Shown piece by piece: positions 11,259-19,549 of a stretch of 64,000 nt of DNA; within the stretch, counting starts at the first letter, position 1, and each line of letters begins with the position of its first letter. This stretch comes from Pseudorhodoferax soli. GTDB taxonomy: Bacteria; Pseudomonadota; Gammaproteobacteria; Burkholderiales; Burkholderiaceae_C. Location of the stretch: NCBI RefSeq assembly GCF_003337555.1, contig NZ_QPJK01000001.1, positions 310,001-374,000 of the forward strand, written 5' to 3'. Made by a program: the position numbers and the translations under genes. The notes under the pieces are model-generated. The model searched no databases. It was given only the letters and a program-made list of their open reading frames with translations, and had not been told where the DNA came from.

Positions 11259-12269
11259 ATGCCGTCCAACCCGTTCGCCCGGCTGCGCGCGCCCGCGCAG
11301 CCCCTCACCCGCCGCTGGCTTGCCCGGCTCGCGCTGGCCGCCTGCGCTGCCTGCGCCGCCCCCGCCTTCGCCCAGCCGCTGGACGGCGGCCCGCTGCGCA
11401 TCGTCGTCGGCTACCCGCCCGGCGGCGCCACCGACCGCGTGGCCCGCATCGTCGGCGACAAGCTGGCGACCAAGCTCGGCGTGCCCGTGCTGGTGGAGAA
11501 CAAGCCCGGCGCAGGCGGCCGGCTGGCGGCCCAGCAGGCCAAGGCCACACCCGCGGGCCAGAACGTGCTGATGCTGGCCAACCCGGCTGTGATGGTGGTG
11601 GCGCCGCTGGTGTTCAAGGACAACGGCTACGACGCCGAGCGCGATTTCGTGCCCGTCTCCCACGTCAACGACTACGAGTTCGGCCTGGCCGTCTCCACCG
11701 CCGTGCCGGTCAAGGAACTCTCCCACCTGTTGGCGTGGATGCGCGCCAACCCCAACCAGGCCAACGTGGGCGTGCCGGCCACCGGCAGCCTGCCGCACTT
11801 CTTCGCGCTGATGCTGGGCGACAAGGCCAAGGTGCGCACCGAGGTCATCGGCTACAAGGGCTCGGCCCCGGCCATCACCGACCTGATCGGCGGCCAGCTG
11901 CCGATGGCCGTGGACACCTTCGACGTGCTGGTGCCGCAGCACGAGGCCGGCAAGCTGCGCGTGTTGGCGGTCTCGGGCAGCAAGCGCTCGGCCTTCGCGC
12001 CCGACGTGCCCACCTTCAAGGAAGCCGGCCTGGATCTCGCTGCGCTGGGCTGGAACACCTTCTTCGCGCCCGCCACCATGCCGGCCGAGAAAGCCGCGCG
12101 GCTGGCCGCCGCCATCCACGAGGTCATGCAGGATCCGGACACGCAACGCAAGTTCACCGACACGCGCATGCAGCCCGTGGTCGCCACGCAGGCGCAGACC
12201 GCGGCCATGCTCAAGGCCTACCGCGCGCAGTGGGCGCCGGTGGTGCAGAAGTCGGGCTACCAGCCGTGA
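11259..12269 (+). CDS. Bug-family (TctC-like) periplasmic substrate-binding protein
   Basis: A 336-residue periplasmic binding protein. An Arg-containing n-region and signal peptide end near PAFAQPL. The Bug-family loops are visible: IVVGYPPGGATDRVARI, VENKPGAGGRLAAQQ and YKGSAPAITDLIGGQLPMAVD. GAGGAG lies upstream of ATG 11259. These proteins usually bind carboxylates and serve tripartite tricarboxylate transporters, yet no TctA/TctB genes are nearby. It is the first of two tandem Bug genes (gap 15 nt). Confidence 0.93.
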   Translation: MPSNPFARLRAPAQPLTRRWLARLALAACAACAAPAFAQPLDGGPLRIVVGYPPGGATDRVARIVGDKLATKLGVPVLVENKPGAGGRLAAQQAKATPAGQNVLMLANPAVMVVAPLVFKDNGYDAERDFVPVSHVNDYEFGLAVSTAVPVKELSHLLAWMRANPNQANVGVPATGSLPHFFALMLGDKAKVRTEVIGYKGSAPAITDLIGGQLPMAVDTFDVLVPQHEAGKLRVLAVSGSKRSAFAPDVPTFKEAGLDLAALGWNTFFAPATMPAEKAARLAAAIHEVMQDPDTQRKFTDTRMQPVVATQAQTAAMLKAYRAQWAPVVQKSGYQP

Positions 12270-12284
12270 GCGGCCAGGCCACGC

Positions 12285-13271
12285 GTGGTTGAGGCCCGGC
12301 TGTCAGGCTCCTGCACCCTTCACCGCGGCCCATGGGGGCGGTGGCGTGCCTGCGGCCTCGCCTGGCTGCTCGCGGCAGGAGCGGCCATGGCCTGCGACCG
12401 CGACGTGGTGACCGTGGTCGTGCCCTATCCGGCCGGTGGCTCGATGGACAGCACCATGCGCATCGTGGCGGACGCAGCCAGCCGCGCCACACAACGCAGC
12501 TTCGTCGTGCGCAACATCGGCGGTGGCGCCGGCACCATCGGCGTGCAGCATGTGCTGCAACAGCCGGCCGATGGCTGCACCGTGTTGGCGGGCAGCCTGA
12601 CCACACTGGTGCTGGCGCCTGCGCAGATTGCCTCGGCCGGCTACGGACCCGCGGACTTCCAGCCCATCGGCGAGACCGGCCAGACCGACTACCTGGTGCT
12701 GGCAGCGCCGTCCCTGCCCGTGGATCGGCTGCAGGACCTGCCCGCGCTGGCAGCGCGGCGCCAGTCCGCCATCGCCGCGGGCCACCCGGGCACCGAGAGC
12801 GTGCAGTACCTCGCCCTGCCGATCCTGGCGCGCCAGCTGCAGATCGAGCTGCTGCCCGTCCCGTACAAGGGCTCCGCGCCCATGCTCAACGACCTTGCAG
12901 GCGGGCACATCGATCTGGCGATCGTGGCCAGCCCGGCCGGCGCCGTGGCCGCCGAGCAAGGCCGCGCCAAGCTGCTGGCCCGGCTGTCCGAATGGATGGC
13001 CAGCGATGCCGGCGGGCGCACGCCTCCGCTGGAGTCCTGGGCGGGCTGGTTCGTGCCGCAGGCGGTCTCCGAGCGCAGCACCGCGTGGCTGCGCCAGGCC
13101 CTCCTGGACGCGCTGGCCGCGCCCGAGGCCGTGCAGGCCCTTCAGCGGCTGGGCCTGACACTGCCGGCGGCCACCGCGCAGCAGGACTTCGCGCAACGCT
13201 ACGCGCGCGACGCGCAGCGCTTCAGTCCACGCCCGGGGATGGTGGCACCCAGTCCTGCACATAGGCGATGA
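12285..13271 (+). CDS. Second tandem Bug-family substrate-binding protein
   Basis: A 328-residue divergent Bug protein. The only upstream in-frame start is GTG 12285; it is followed by a signal peptide (ACGLAWLLAAGAAMA) and a mature start CDRDVVTVVVPYPAGGSMD. Other family features are IGGGAGTIGVQHVL and YKGSAPMLNDLAGGHIDLAI. It is not a close copy of its neighbour, so an old duplication or separate recruitment is likely. Its last 50 bp overlap the 3' end of the convergent LysR gene, which is unusual for two real genes. No transporter membrane subunits are adjacent. Confidence 0.87.
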   Translation: MVEARLSGSCTLHRGPWGRWRACGLAWLLAAGAAMACDRDVVTVVVPYPAGGSMDSTMRIVADAASRATQRSFVVRNIGGGAGTIGVQHVLQQPADGCTVLAGSLTTLVLAPAQIASAGYGPADFQPIGETGQTDYLVLAAPSLPVDRLQDLPALAARRQSAIAAGHPGTESVQYLALPILARQLQIELLPVPYKGSAPMLNDLAGGHIDLAIVASPAGAVAAEQGRAKLLARLSEWMASDAGGRTPPLESWAGWFVPQAVSERSTAWLRQALLDALAAPEAVQALQRLGLTLPAATAQQDFAQRYARDAQRFSPRPGMVAPSPAHRR

Positions 13272-14178
13272 ATTGCAACACCTCCGCGCTGCAGCGCGCG
13301 GGGTCGCGCGGCAGCACCAGCCCCAGGGGCGGCATGGGCGGCGTCATCTCCGGGCTGCAGGCCAGCGCGAACAGCAGGCCCGCATCCAGCAGTTGCACCG
13401 CCACGTTGCGCGGCACCAGCGCCAGCAGATCGCGCTGCTGCAGCATGGCCAACGTCATCAGGATCGGCCGGGCCGAAACCCAGCAGACCTGCGGCGCGAT
13501 GCCCAGCAGGCTGCACAGCCGATCGAAGTCGTGCGCTGCCAGGGTGGAGGGCGGCGGCAGCAGCCAGACGGCGGCCGCCAGCTGCGCGGTGCCGACCGGC
13601 TGCACGGCCAGCAGCGGATGCTGCGGGCCGCAAAGCACCACATAGCGGTCCTCGACCAGCGGCACGAACGCCAGATGCGCCGGCAGCTGCACCGGTTCTC
13701 GGCAGGCCAGCAGATCGACGGCGCCCTGGTCCAGCAGCTTGAACAATTCGTCCGCGCCAGCGGACCGCACGTCGACCGCCACTTCCGGATGGCGCACGGT
13801 GAAGCCAGGCAACAGCGGCGCGACGAGGCCGGACAAGGCTGCCGCGATGGCGGCGATCCGCACATTGCCAGCAGCCCCCGCATGCACCGAGGCGGCCGCC
13901 ACGGCCCCGGCCTGCAGCTGTGCCAGCGCGTTGCGCACCAGCGGCAGCAGCGCGCCGGCCAGGGGCGTCGAGCGCATGCCGCGTGCGTGCCGCTCGAACA
14001 GCGGAGCACCCAGCATCGTCTCCAGCTCGGCCAGCGCATGGGTCGCACCGGGCTGGCTCATCGGAATGGACGCCGCGGCGCGCTGCAGATTGCCCAGTTC
14101 AGCCGTGCGCACCAGCAGTTGCAGGTGGCGCAGCCGGGCACGCGCCATGAGGCGGGCGAACAAGACGGTTGGCGTCAT
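13222..14178 (-). CDS. LysR-family transcriptional regulator
   Basis: A 318-residue regulator. The N-terminal winged helix reads LRHLQLLVRTAELGNLQRAA with SQPGATHALAELE as recognition helix, then APLFERHARGM. The C-terminal effector domain includes ALSGLVAPLLPGF and LACREPVQLP. This resembles the Cbl/GbpR-like subgroup rather than GcvA. The start at 14178 (MTPTVLFARL) lacks a strong ribosome site; MARARLRHLQ ten codons on is an alternative. It is divergent from the M28-like lipoprotein gene and probably controls it; it also overlaps the end of the second Bug gene. Confidence 0.87.
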   Translation of the reverse strand: MTPTVLFARLMARARLRHLQLLVRTAELGNLQRAAASIPMSQPGATHALAELETMLGAPLFERHARGMRSTPLAGALLPLVRNALAQLQAGAVAAASVHAGAAGNVRIAAIAAALSGLVAPLLPGFTVRHPEVAVDVRSAGADELFKLLDQGAVDLLACREPVQLPAHLAFVPLVEDRYVVLCGPQHPLLAVQPVGTAQLAAAVWLLPPPSTLAAHDFDRLCSLLGIAPQVCWVSARPILMTLAMLQQRDLLALVPRNVAVQLLDAGLLFALACSPEMTPPMPPLGLVLPRDPARCSAEVLQFIAYVQDWVPPSPGVD

Positions 14179-14183
14179 CAGCA

Positions 14184-14278
14184 ATTCTATTTCTGAATAT
14201 CTTGCGGGCGCAACGAATTGGACTGTCGCTGGCGAGATGCACAAAATCACGCCCAATCGCGAGATGACCATTCTATTT
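14184..14278. promoter_or_regulatory. Paired ATTCTATTT repeats, candidate LysR sites
   Basis: ATTCTATTT occurs at 14184-14192 and again at 14270-14278, 86 bp apart in the only AT-rich stretch here. The first copy continues into a dyad (TATT-TCTG-AATA). The spacing and divergent layout suit LysR recognition and activation sites. Confidence 0.4.
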
Positions 14279-14334
14279 TTCAATGCCGCCAGGACGCTGA
14301 CGGTGTTTGAAGACATCACCCGGAGACAGACAAG

Positions 14335-16209
14335 ATGAAGATACGCAATGTGGCGTGGCGCCTTGGCACGCTGGCATTCGCCACCACCCTGGCCGCCTGC
14401 AACGGCGGCGGCGGCGGCGGCGGCGACAACGATGCGCCCGACGCTCGCCTGAGCACCGTGGACAAGGCCCAGCTGATCAGCCCGACCGAGGCCACGCAGT
14501 GGTTCCAGACCAAGGCCGGCTGGGGCGCGACGTACACCGGCTCGCCGGCCTGGAAGTCCTACATGGGCTTCATCGAGGAACGGCTGCAGGAGTACGGCGC
14601 CCAGGGCATCACGCGCGCCCGCTTCCCGTACGAGCGCTGGTACACCACCGAATATCCTGACAAGACCGGCTGGTCGCTGACGTCCGACGGCACCGCCGTG
14701 GACGTGGCCTCGTATGCCACGCAATCCGGCTCCACCGGCCCGAACGGCGTGACGGCGCAGCTGGTGCTCTACGACCTTTCGGCGCCTGCCGCCACGCGGC
14801 CCACCGCCGCGCAGATGGCCGGCAAGATCGTCGTCGTCAAGCAGACGCCCTACACCTACACGGGCCTCAGCGCGGGCTACACCGATTACGAATTCCGCAC
14901 CAACGAGGACCAGTTCCTGGCGCCGTTCACCGCTGTCGATCCGAGCTACGAGGCGAGCTACCGCAACCGCCAGCAGTACGGCCAGATGGGCGCCACCATC
15001 AACAACTTCTTCCGCGCCAGCAGCAACCTGCCGGTCGGCCACGTGGTGGTGCTGGACATGCCGCCTGGCGCTGCACAGGGTGGGCGCCAGCACGGCACGC
15101 CTGACCGCTACGAGGTCCCCGGGCTGCTGCTGGACAAGGTCAATGGTGCCAAGGTGATCGAGGACGCGCGCGCCGGCAAAACCGCCACGCTGAAGCTGAA
15201 CGCGCAGGTCGAGCAGGACGCGCTGGCCTACACGCTCGTGGCCACGCTGCCCGGCAAGGACTTCGGCACCAACAAGGACACCGCCGTCATGATGGCCACG
15301 CACGTCGACGGCCCCGCGCTGATCCAGGATGCGGGCTCGCTGGGCATCCTCGCGGTGGCCAAGTACTACAGCCAGATCCCCCGGGAGCAACGACCGCGCA
15401 GCATCTACATGGTGTTCGACACGCGGCACTTCGTACCGGGCGCCGAGCGCACCTACCCGTTCGACTTCGTCGAGGACAACCACGACAGGCTGAGCAAGTA
15501 CATCATCGGCGGCGTGTCGATGGAGCACGTGGGCGGCGCCCAGATGGCCGATGCCGGCAACGAGTTCCGTGCCACAGGGCGGGCCATGACGACCTACGTC
15601 AACACGCACGGCAACGATGTCAATGTGGCCAAGGCCATCGAGGCGGTGAAGATGGGCGCCCTGCCGCGTGCACAGGTAAACGCCGAGGAACGCCCCGGCG
15701 TCAATGGCAAGCAGCAGAACAACTGGTTCGGCCGCAACTTTGCCGCGCACCTGGAGTCCCTGGGCAACCACCCGGTCTGGCACATCACGGGCGACTGGCC
15801 CAGCTCTGGCTACCAGGCGTTCTACCCAGGCATGGACCGGTTCTCTTCCGAAGTCTTCATCGCCCAGGTCGCCACGGCTTCCAAGTTGGTGGGTGACCTC
15901 ATGACGACCAAGGACCTGGTGCCGATGTCGTCCTCGTGGTCCAAGATCGACCAGGGCATCCGCGCGCTGACCGATGCCGACTTCAGCACGCCCGCCGAAG
16001 CCGCCGCCCGCCGCAGCGCTCTGCTGGCACAGAGCCAAGCGCTGTTCGCTTCGGTGAAGAAGAGCGACTACAGCAAGACGCCGGCCGAGCTGGACGCGCT
16101 GAAAGCCGCCTTGACGAGCTCCTCCGTGGCCAATGCGCGGCAACAAACCATCCTCGGCCTGATCGGGGACGTGCGGGCCCGCGTTGCCGCGGCAACGACG
16201 AAAAGCTGA
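14335..16209 (+). CDS. Lipoprotein with degenerate M28-like peptidase domain
   Basis: A 624-residue lipoprotein: signal TLAFATTLAAC with lipobox (acylated Cys22), then a flexible glycine run. A PA-like insert (about residues 110-310) precedes an M28-like core with ATHVDGPALIQDAGSLGILA, where His323 and Asp332 sit in the positions of the first zinc ligands. The usual acidic pair (as in FDGEE) is replaced by MVFDTRHF, and the downstream ligands are not obvious, so catalysis is doubtful. Start at 14335 follows GGAGACAGAC. It is divergent from the LysR gene. It could be a binding protein or an altered hydrolase. Confidence 0.72.
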   Translation: MKIRNVAWRLGTLAFATTLAACNGGGGGGGDNDAPDARLSTVDKAQLISPTEATQWFQTKAGWGATYTGSPAWKSYMGFIEERLQEYGAQGITRARFPYERWYTTEYPDKTGWSLTSDGTAVDVASYATQSGSTGPNGVTAQLVLYDLSAPAATRPTAAQMAGKIVVVKQTPYTYTGLSAGYTDYEFRTNEDQFLAPFTAVDPSYEASYRNRQQYGQMGATINNFFRASSNLPVGHVVVLDMPPGAAQGGRQHGTPDRYEVPGLLLDKVNGAKVIEDARAGKTATLKLNAQVEQDALAYTLVATLPGKDFGTNKDTAVMMATHVDGPALIQDAGSLGILAVAKYYSQIPREQRPRSIYMVFDTRHFVPGAERTYPFDFVEDNHDRLSKYIIGGVSMEHVGGAQMADAGNEFRATGRAMTTYVNTHGNDVNVAKAIEAVKMGALPRAQVNAEERPGVNGKQQNNWFGRNFAAHLESLGNHPVWHITGDWPSSGYQAFYPGMDRFSSEVFIAQVATASKLVGDLMTTKDLVPMSSSWSKIDQGIRALTDADFSTPAEAAARRSALLAQSQALFASVKKSDYSKTPAELDALKAALTSSSVANARQQTILGLIGDVRARVAAATTKS

Positions 16210-16266
16210 GCTGCATTCCGGCCGAAGGCAGGCGCGACGGCGCGGCACCGCCCCTACCATGGGGGG

Positions 16267-16716
16267 ATGTCCCATCCCCTCCCCCCCACCGCGCCGCCGG
16301 GCCGCAGCGTCGTCCACCGTGTACGCGTGGAGTTCGGCGACTGCGACCCCGCGCGCATCGTCTGGTTTCCGAACTACTTCCGCTGGATCGATGCGGCGGG
16401 CCACCACTTCTTCGTGCAATGCGGCGTGCCACCCTGGCATGAACTGGAGAAGGAGCGCGGCATCCTCGGCACGCCCATCGTCGACACGCATGCGCGCTTC
16501 ATCGCCACCGCCAGCTACGGCGATGTGCTCGACATCGCGGTGAGCGTGGCCGAATGGCGGCGCAGCAGCTTTGTGCTGCGCCACCGCGTCACGCGCGGCG
16601 AGACGCTGATCATGGAATGCGACGAGGTGCGCATCTTCGCGGCGCACCGCGCCGACCATGCGCCCGGCATCCGCGCCGTGCCGATCCCCGACGACATCCG
16701 CGCCATGTGCAGCTGA
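16267..16716 (+). CDS. Acyl-CoA thioesterase, 4HBT/YbgC hotdog family
   Basis: A 149-residue hotdog-fold protein. VEFGDCDPARIVWFPNYFRWID contains the conserved Asp and the Pro/Phe-Pro-Asn-Tyr block of 4-hydroxybenzoyl-CoA thioesterases. No signal peptide. It lies about 100 nt before the SDR and both probably act in acyl-CoA or aromatic acid metabolism. The substrate is not deducible. Confidence 0.87.
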   Translation: MSHPLPPTAPPGRSVVHRVRVEFGDCDPARIVWFPNYFRWIDAAGHHFFVQCGVPPWHELEKERGILGTPIVDTHARFIATASYGDVLDIAVSVAEWRRSSFVLRHRVTRGETLIMECDEVRIFAAHRADHAPGIRAVPIPDDIRAMCS

Positions 16717-16814
16717 GGGCGCGCGGCCAGCGCGGGTGGGCGGCGTCGCATGCGTTGCACCACTGGCCGGCGCCATGCGGCATGCTGCGCCGTCCGTCAA
16801 CAAGGAGGCAACGC

Positions 16815-17579
16815 ATGTCACTGTTCTCACTGGCCGGCCAGGTGGCCATCGTCACGGGTTCCTCGCGCGGCATCGGCCGTGCCATCGCCGAGCGCATGGC
16901 CGAGCATGGCGCCAAGGTGGTCATCTCCTCGCGCAAGGCCGAGGCCTGCGAGGAAGTGGCGGCCGCCATCTGCCGCACCCATGGCGATGGCGCGGCCATC
17001 GCCATCCCCGCCAACATCTCGTCCAAGGACGAACTGCGCCACCTGGTCGAGGAGACCGGGCGCCGGCTCGGGCCCGTCGACGCGCTCGTCTGCAACGCCG
17101 CCAGCAACCCCTACTACGGCCCCATGGCCGGCATCGAGGACGCGCAGTTCCGCAAGATCCTGGAGAACAACGTCATCGCCAACCACTGGCTGATCGGCTT
17201 TGCCGCGCCGGGCATGGTGGAGCGCCGGCGCGGCAGCATCACCATCGTCTCGTCCATCGGCGGGCTGCGCGGCTCGCCCATCCTCGGCGCCTACTGCATC
17301 TCCAAGGCCGCCGACATGCAGCTGGCCCGCAACCTCGCGGTGGAATACGGGCCGCACAACGTGCGCGTGAACTGCATCGCGCCCGGCCTCATCAAGACCG
17401 ACTTCGCGCGCGCACTCTGGGAAGACCCCGAGCTGCTGACCAAGCGCACCGCCACCACGCCGCTGCGCCGCATCGGCGAGCCCGACGAGATCGCCGGCGC
17501 GGCGGTGTTCCTGGCCTCGCAGGCCGGCGCCTTCATGACCGGCCAGAACCTCGTCATCGACGGCGGCGTGACGATTTGA
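16815..17579 (+). CDS. Short-chain dehydrogenase/reductase
   Basis: A 254-residue classical SDR. It has the NAD(P)-binding TGSSRGIG motif, NAAS, the catalytic Ser in TIVSSIGG and the Tyr/Lys pair in YCISKAAD, ending GQNLVIDGGVTI. ATG 16815 follows a strong AAGGAGG. Its stop abuts the stop of the convergent TetR gene. It resembles DHRS4/FabG-type reductases; together with the thioesterase it suggests modification of a hydroxyacyl or keto substrate. Confidence 0.93.
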   Translation: MSLFSLAGQVAIVTGSSRGIGRAIAERMAEHGAKVVISSRKAEACEEVAAAICRTHGDGAAIAIPANISSKDELRHLVEETGRRLGPVDALVCNAASNPYYGPMAGIEDAQFRKILENNVIANHWLIGFAAPGMVERRRGSITIVSSIGGLRGSPILGAYCISKAADMQLARNLAVEYGPHNVRVNCIAPGLIKTDFARALWEDPELLTKRTATTPLRRIGEPDEIAGAAVFLASQAGAFMTGQNLVIDGGVTI

Positions 17580-18173
17580 TCAGCGCGCGGCCAGGCTCTC
17601 CAGCACGCCGCGCACCTGCGCCAGCACCGCATCGGCCTCGGCCCGGTCGGCCTTGGCCATGCCGCGCGAGATCGCCATCGCGCCGACCAGCGCAGCTACC
17701 ACGGTGCTGGCTAGCGCCTGGCGCTCTGCCTGCGGCGCGTCGCCGGGCAGGCTCGCCTCGACCCCGGCGCGCAGCTCGGCGAATGCATCGGCATAGCTGC
17801 GGCTGACGGCCTCGCCCTGGCGCGCGGTCTCGCAGGCGGTCGAGACCAGCGGACAGCCCTTGGCCATGTCGTCGCGCACGTTCAGGCTCAGGTAGCGGTC
17901 CAGGTAGGTCGCCAGGCTGCGCTGGCGACCCGCGCCGCCGCCCGCTGCGCGCGCGACCCGCCCGTGCCCGGCCTCGAACGCATGCGCGAAGGCCTGGGCC
18001 GCGAGGTCCTGCTTGTCCGTGAAGTGCTTGTACAGCGCGCCGTGCGTGAGCCCGGCCTGCCGGCACACATCGGCCACGCCCACGCCGTCGATGCCGTGCT
18101 GCTTGAACAGCTGGCCCGCGGCTTCGAGCAAAGCCAGCTTGTTCTGCTGCGCCTGTTCCTTGGTCACCTTCAT
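17580..18173 (-). CDS. TetR-family repressor
   Basis: A 197-residue regulator with an N-terminal HTH (ALLEAAGQLFKQHGIDGVGVADVCRQAGLTHGALYKHFTDK) and a helical ligand-binding domain with Cys in KGCPLVSTACE, seen in AcrR/NemR-like members. It is divergent from the MFS gene with 79 bp between starts, the classic repressor/exporter layout, so it probably represses that promoter. Confidence 0.92.
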   Translation of the reverse strand: MKVTKEQAQQNKLALLEAAGQLFKQHGIDGVGVADVCRQAGLTHGALYKHFTDKQDLAAQAFAHAFEAGHGRVARAAGGGAGRQRSLATYLDRYLSLNVRDDMAKGCPLVSTACETARQGEAVSRSYADAFAELRAGVEASLPGDAPQAERQALASTVVAALVGAMAISRGMAKADRAEADAVLAQVRGVLESLAAR

Positions 18174-18187
18174 CGCATGCCCCTGCG

Positions 18188-18216
18188 TTGACAATTTTTG
18201 ATTGCGGTCATTATCA
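18188..18216 (+). promoter_or_regulatory. Sigma70-like promoter for MFS operon
   Basis: TTGACA (18188-18193), 17-bp spacer, TTATCA (18211-18216). The region contains short dyads (CAAT-TTTTG-ATTG; TCA-TTATCAT-TGA), the likely TetR operator area between the divergent genes. Confidence 0.6.
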
Positions 18217-18252
18217 TTGAAACCTTCGCCACCTCCAAAACCCACACACACC

Positions 18253-19545
18253 ATGCTGGCCCACCGTCTTGCCGCGCTGCTGCAGCGCCGCGGAATCCAC
18301 TACGCCTGGGCCATCGCGGCCATCACCTTCCTGGCCATGCTCGTCACCTCGGCCGCGCTCGGCCTGCCCGGCGCGCTGATGCAGCCGCTGGGCAAGGAGT
18401 TCGGCTGGAGCACGACCGAGCTGTCCTCCGTCTTCGCCACGCGCTTCGCGCTGTACGGCCTGCTCGGCCCGTTCGCGGCCGTGGTGCTGATGCGCTACGG
18501 CGTCTCGCGCGTGGTGGCGTTCGCTGCCGCGGTCATCGCCAGCACGCTGGTGATGGGCATGTTCATGCACACGCTGGGCGAGGCCTTCGCGCTGTGGGGC
18601 GTGGTGCTGGGCATCGGCACCGGGCTCACGGCCATGGTGCTCGGCGCCATGGTGGCCAACCGCTGGTTCGTGCAGCGCAAGGGCCTCGTGATGGGCCTGC
18701 TGGCCGGCAGCAGCGCCACGGGGCAATTGCTGTTCCTGCCGGTGGCGGCCTGGCTCATCGAGCACCACGGCTGGCGCTGGGCGCTGCTGCCGGTGGTGGC
18801 GGCCTCGGCGCTGGTGTTCGTGCTGGTGCTGCTGTTCATGCGCGACAGCCCGGCCCAGCTGGGCCTGGCCGCGTACGGTGCCGACCCGAACGCCCCGCCG
18901 GCCCAGCCCGCACCGCGCGCGAACTGGGCGCTGCCGTTCAAGACCCTGGCCAGCGCCTCGCGCGTGCCGGCGTTCTGGGTGCTGGCCGGCACCTTCTTCA
19001 TCTGCGGCCTGAGCACCAATGGCCTGGTGCAGACGCACTTCATCTCGCTGTGCGGCGACTACGGCCTGGGCGCGGTTCCTGCCGCCTCCGTGCTGGCCAT
19101 GATGGGCATCTTCGACCTGATTGGCACCACGCTGTCGGGCTGGCTGACCGACCGCTACGACAGCCGCAAGCTGCTGTTCTGGTACTACGGCCTGCGCGGG
19201 CTGTCGCTGTTCTGGCTACCGTATTCGGAGTTCACCATCGCCGGCCTGTCGCTGTTCGCGGTGTTCTACGGGCTGGACTGGATCGCCACCGTGCCGCCCA
19301 CCGTCAAGCTGGCGGCCGCGGAGTTCGGCCCGGAGCGCGCGCCGCTGGTGTTCGGCTGGGTCTTCGCCTCGCACCAGCTCGGCGCGGCGGTCGCGGCTTA
19401 CGGCGCGGGCCTGTCGCGCTCGGTGCTGGCCTCTTACACGCCAGCCCTCATGACGGCCGGTGCCGCCTGCCTCGTCGCCGCCGTCGCCGTGCTGCTGGTG
19501 CGTGCCCGCACCGCCCCGGCCGCGCTGGCGCCCGCGCGGCCCTGA
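18253..19545 (+). CDS. MFS transporter
   Basis: A 430-residue major facilitator protein with about 12 membrane segments. Visible are the loop between TM2 and TM3 (MRYGVSRVVAF), NRWFVQRKGLVMGLLAGSSATGQ and the second-half loop WLTDRYDSRKLL. It resembles monocarboxylate/oxalate-formate antiporter relatives rather than multidrug exporters. First gene of an operon with a hydrolase (4 nt on) and a ketopantoate-reductase-like enzyme. The divergent TetR suggests induction by substrate. Transport direction is unknown. Confidence 0.9.
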   Translation: MLAHRLAALLQRRGIHYAWAIAAITFLAMLVTSAALGLPGALMQPLGKEFGWSTTELSSVFATRFALYGLLGPFAAVVLMRYGVSRVVAFAAAVIASTLVMGMFMHTLGEAFALWGVVLGIGTGLTAMVLGAMVANRWFVQRKGLVMGLLAGSSATGQLLFLPVAAWLIEHHGWRWALLPVVAASALVFVLVLLFMRDSPAQLGLAAYGADPNAPPAQPAPRANWALPFKTLASASRVPAFWVLAGTFFICGLSTNGLVQTHFISLCGDYGLGAVPAASVLAMMGIFDLIGTTLSGWLTDRYDSRKLLFWYYGLRGLSLFWLPYSEFTIAGLSLFAVFYGLDWIATVPPTVKLAAAEFGPERAPLVFGWVFASHQLGAAVAAYGAGLSRSVLASYTPALMTAGAACLVAAVAVLLVRARTAPAALAPARP

Positions 19546-19549
19546 CGCC

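Noticed and set aside
14238-16830. Minus-strand extension of the LysR frame far upstream into the lipoprotein and thioesterase genes
   Set aside because: Open only because of high GC; the HTH domain begins near 14178 and genuine genes occupy the other strand.
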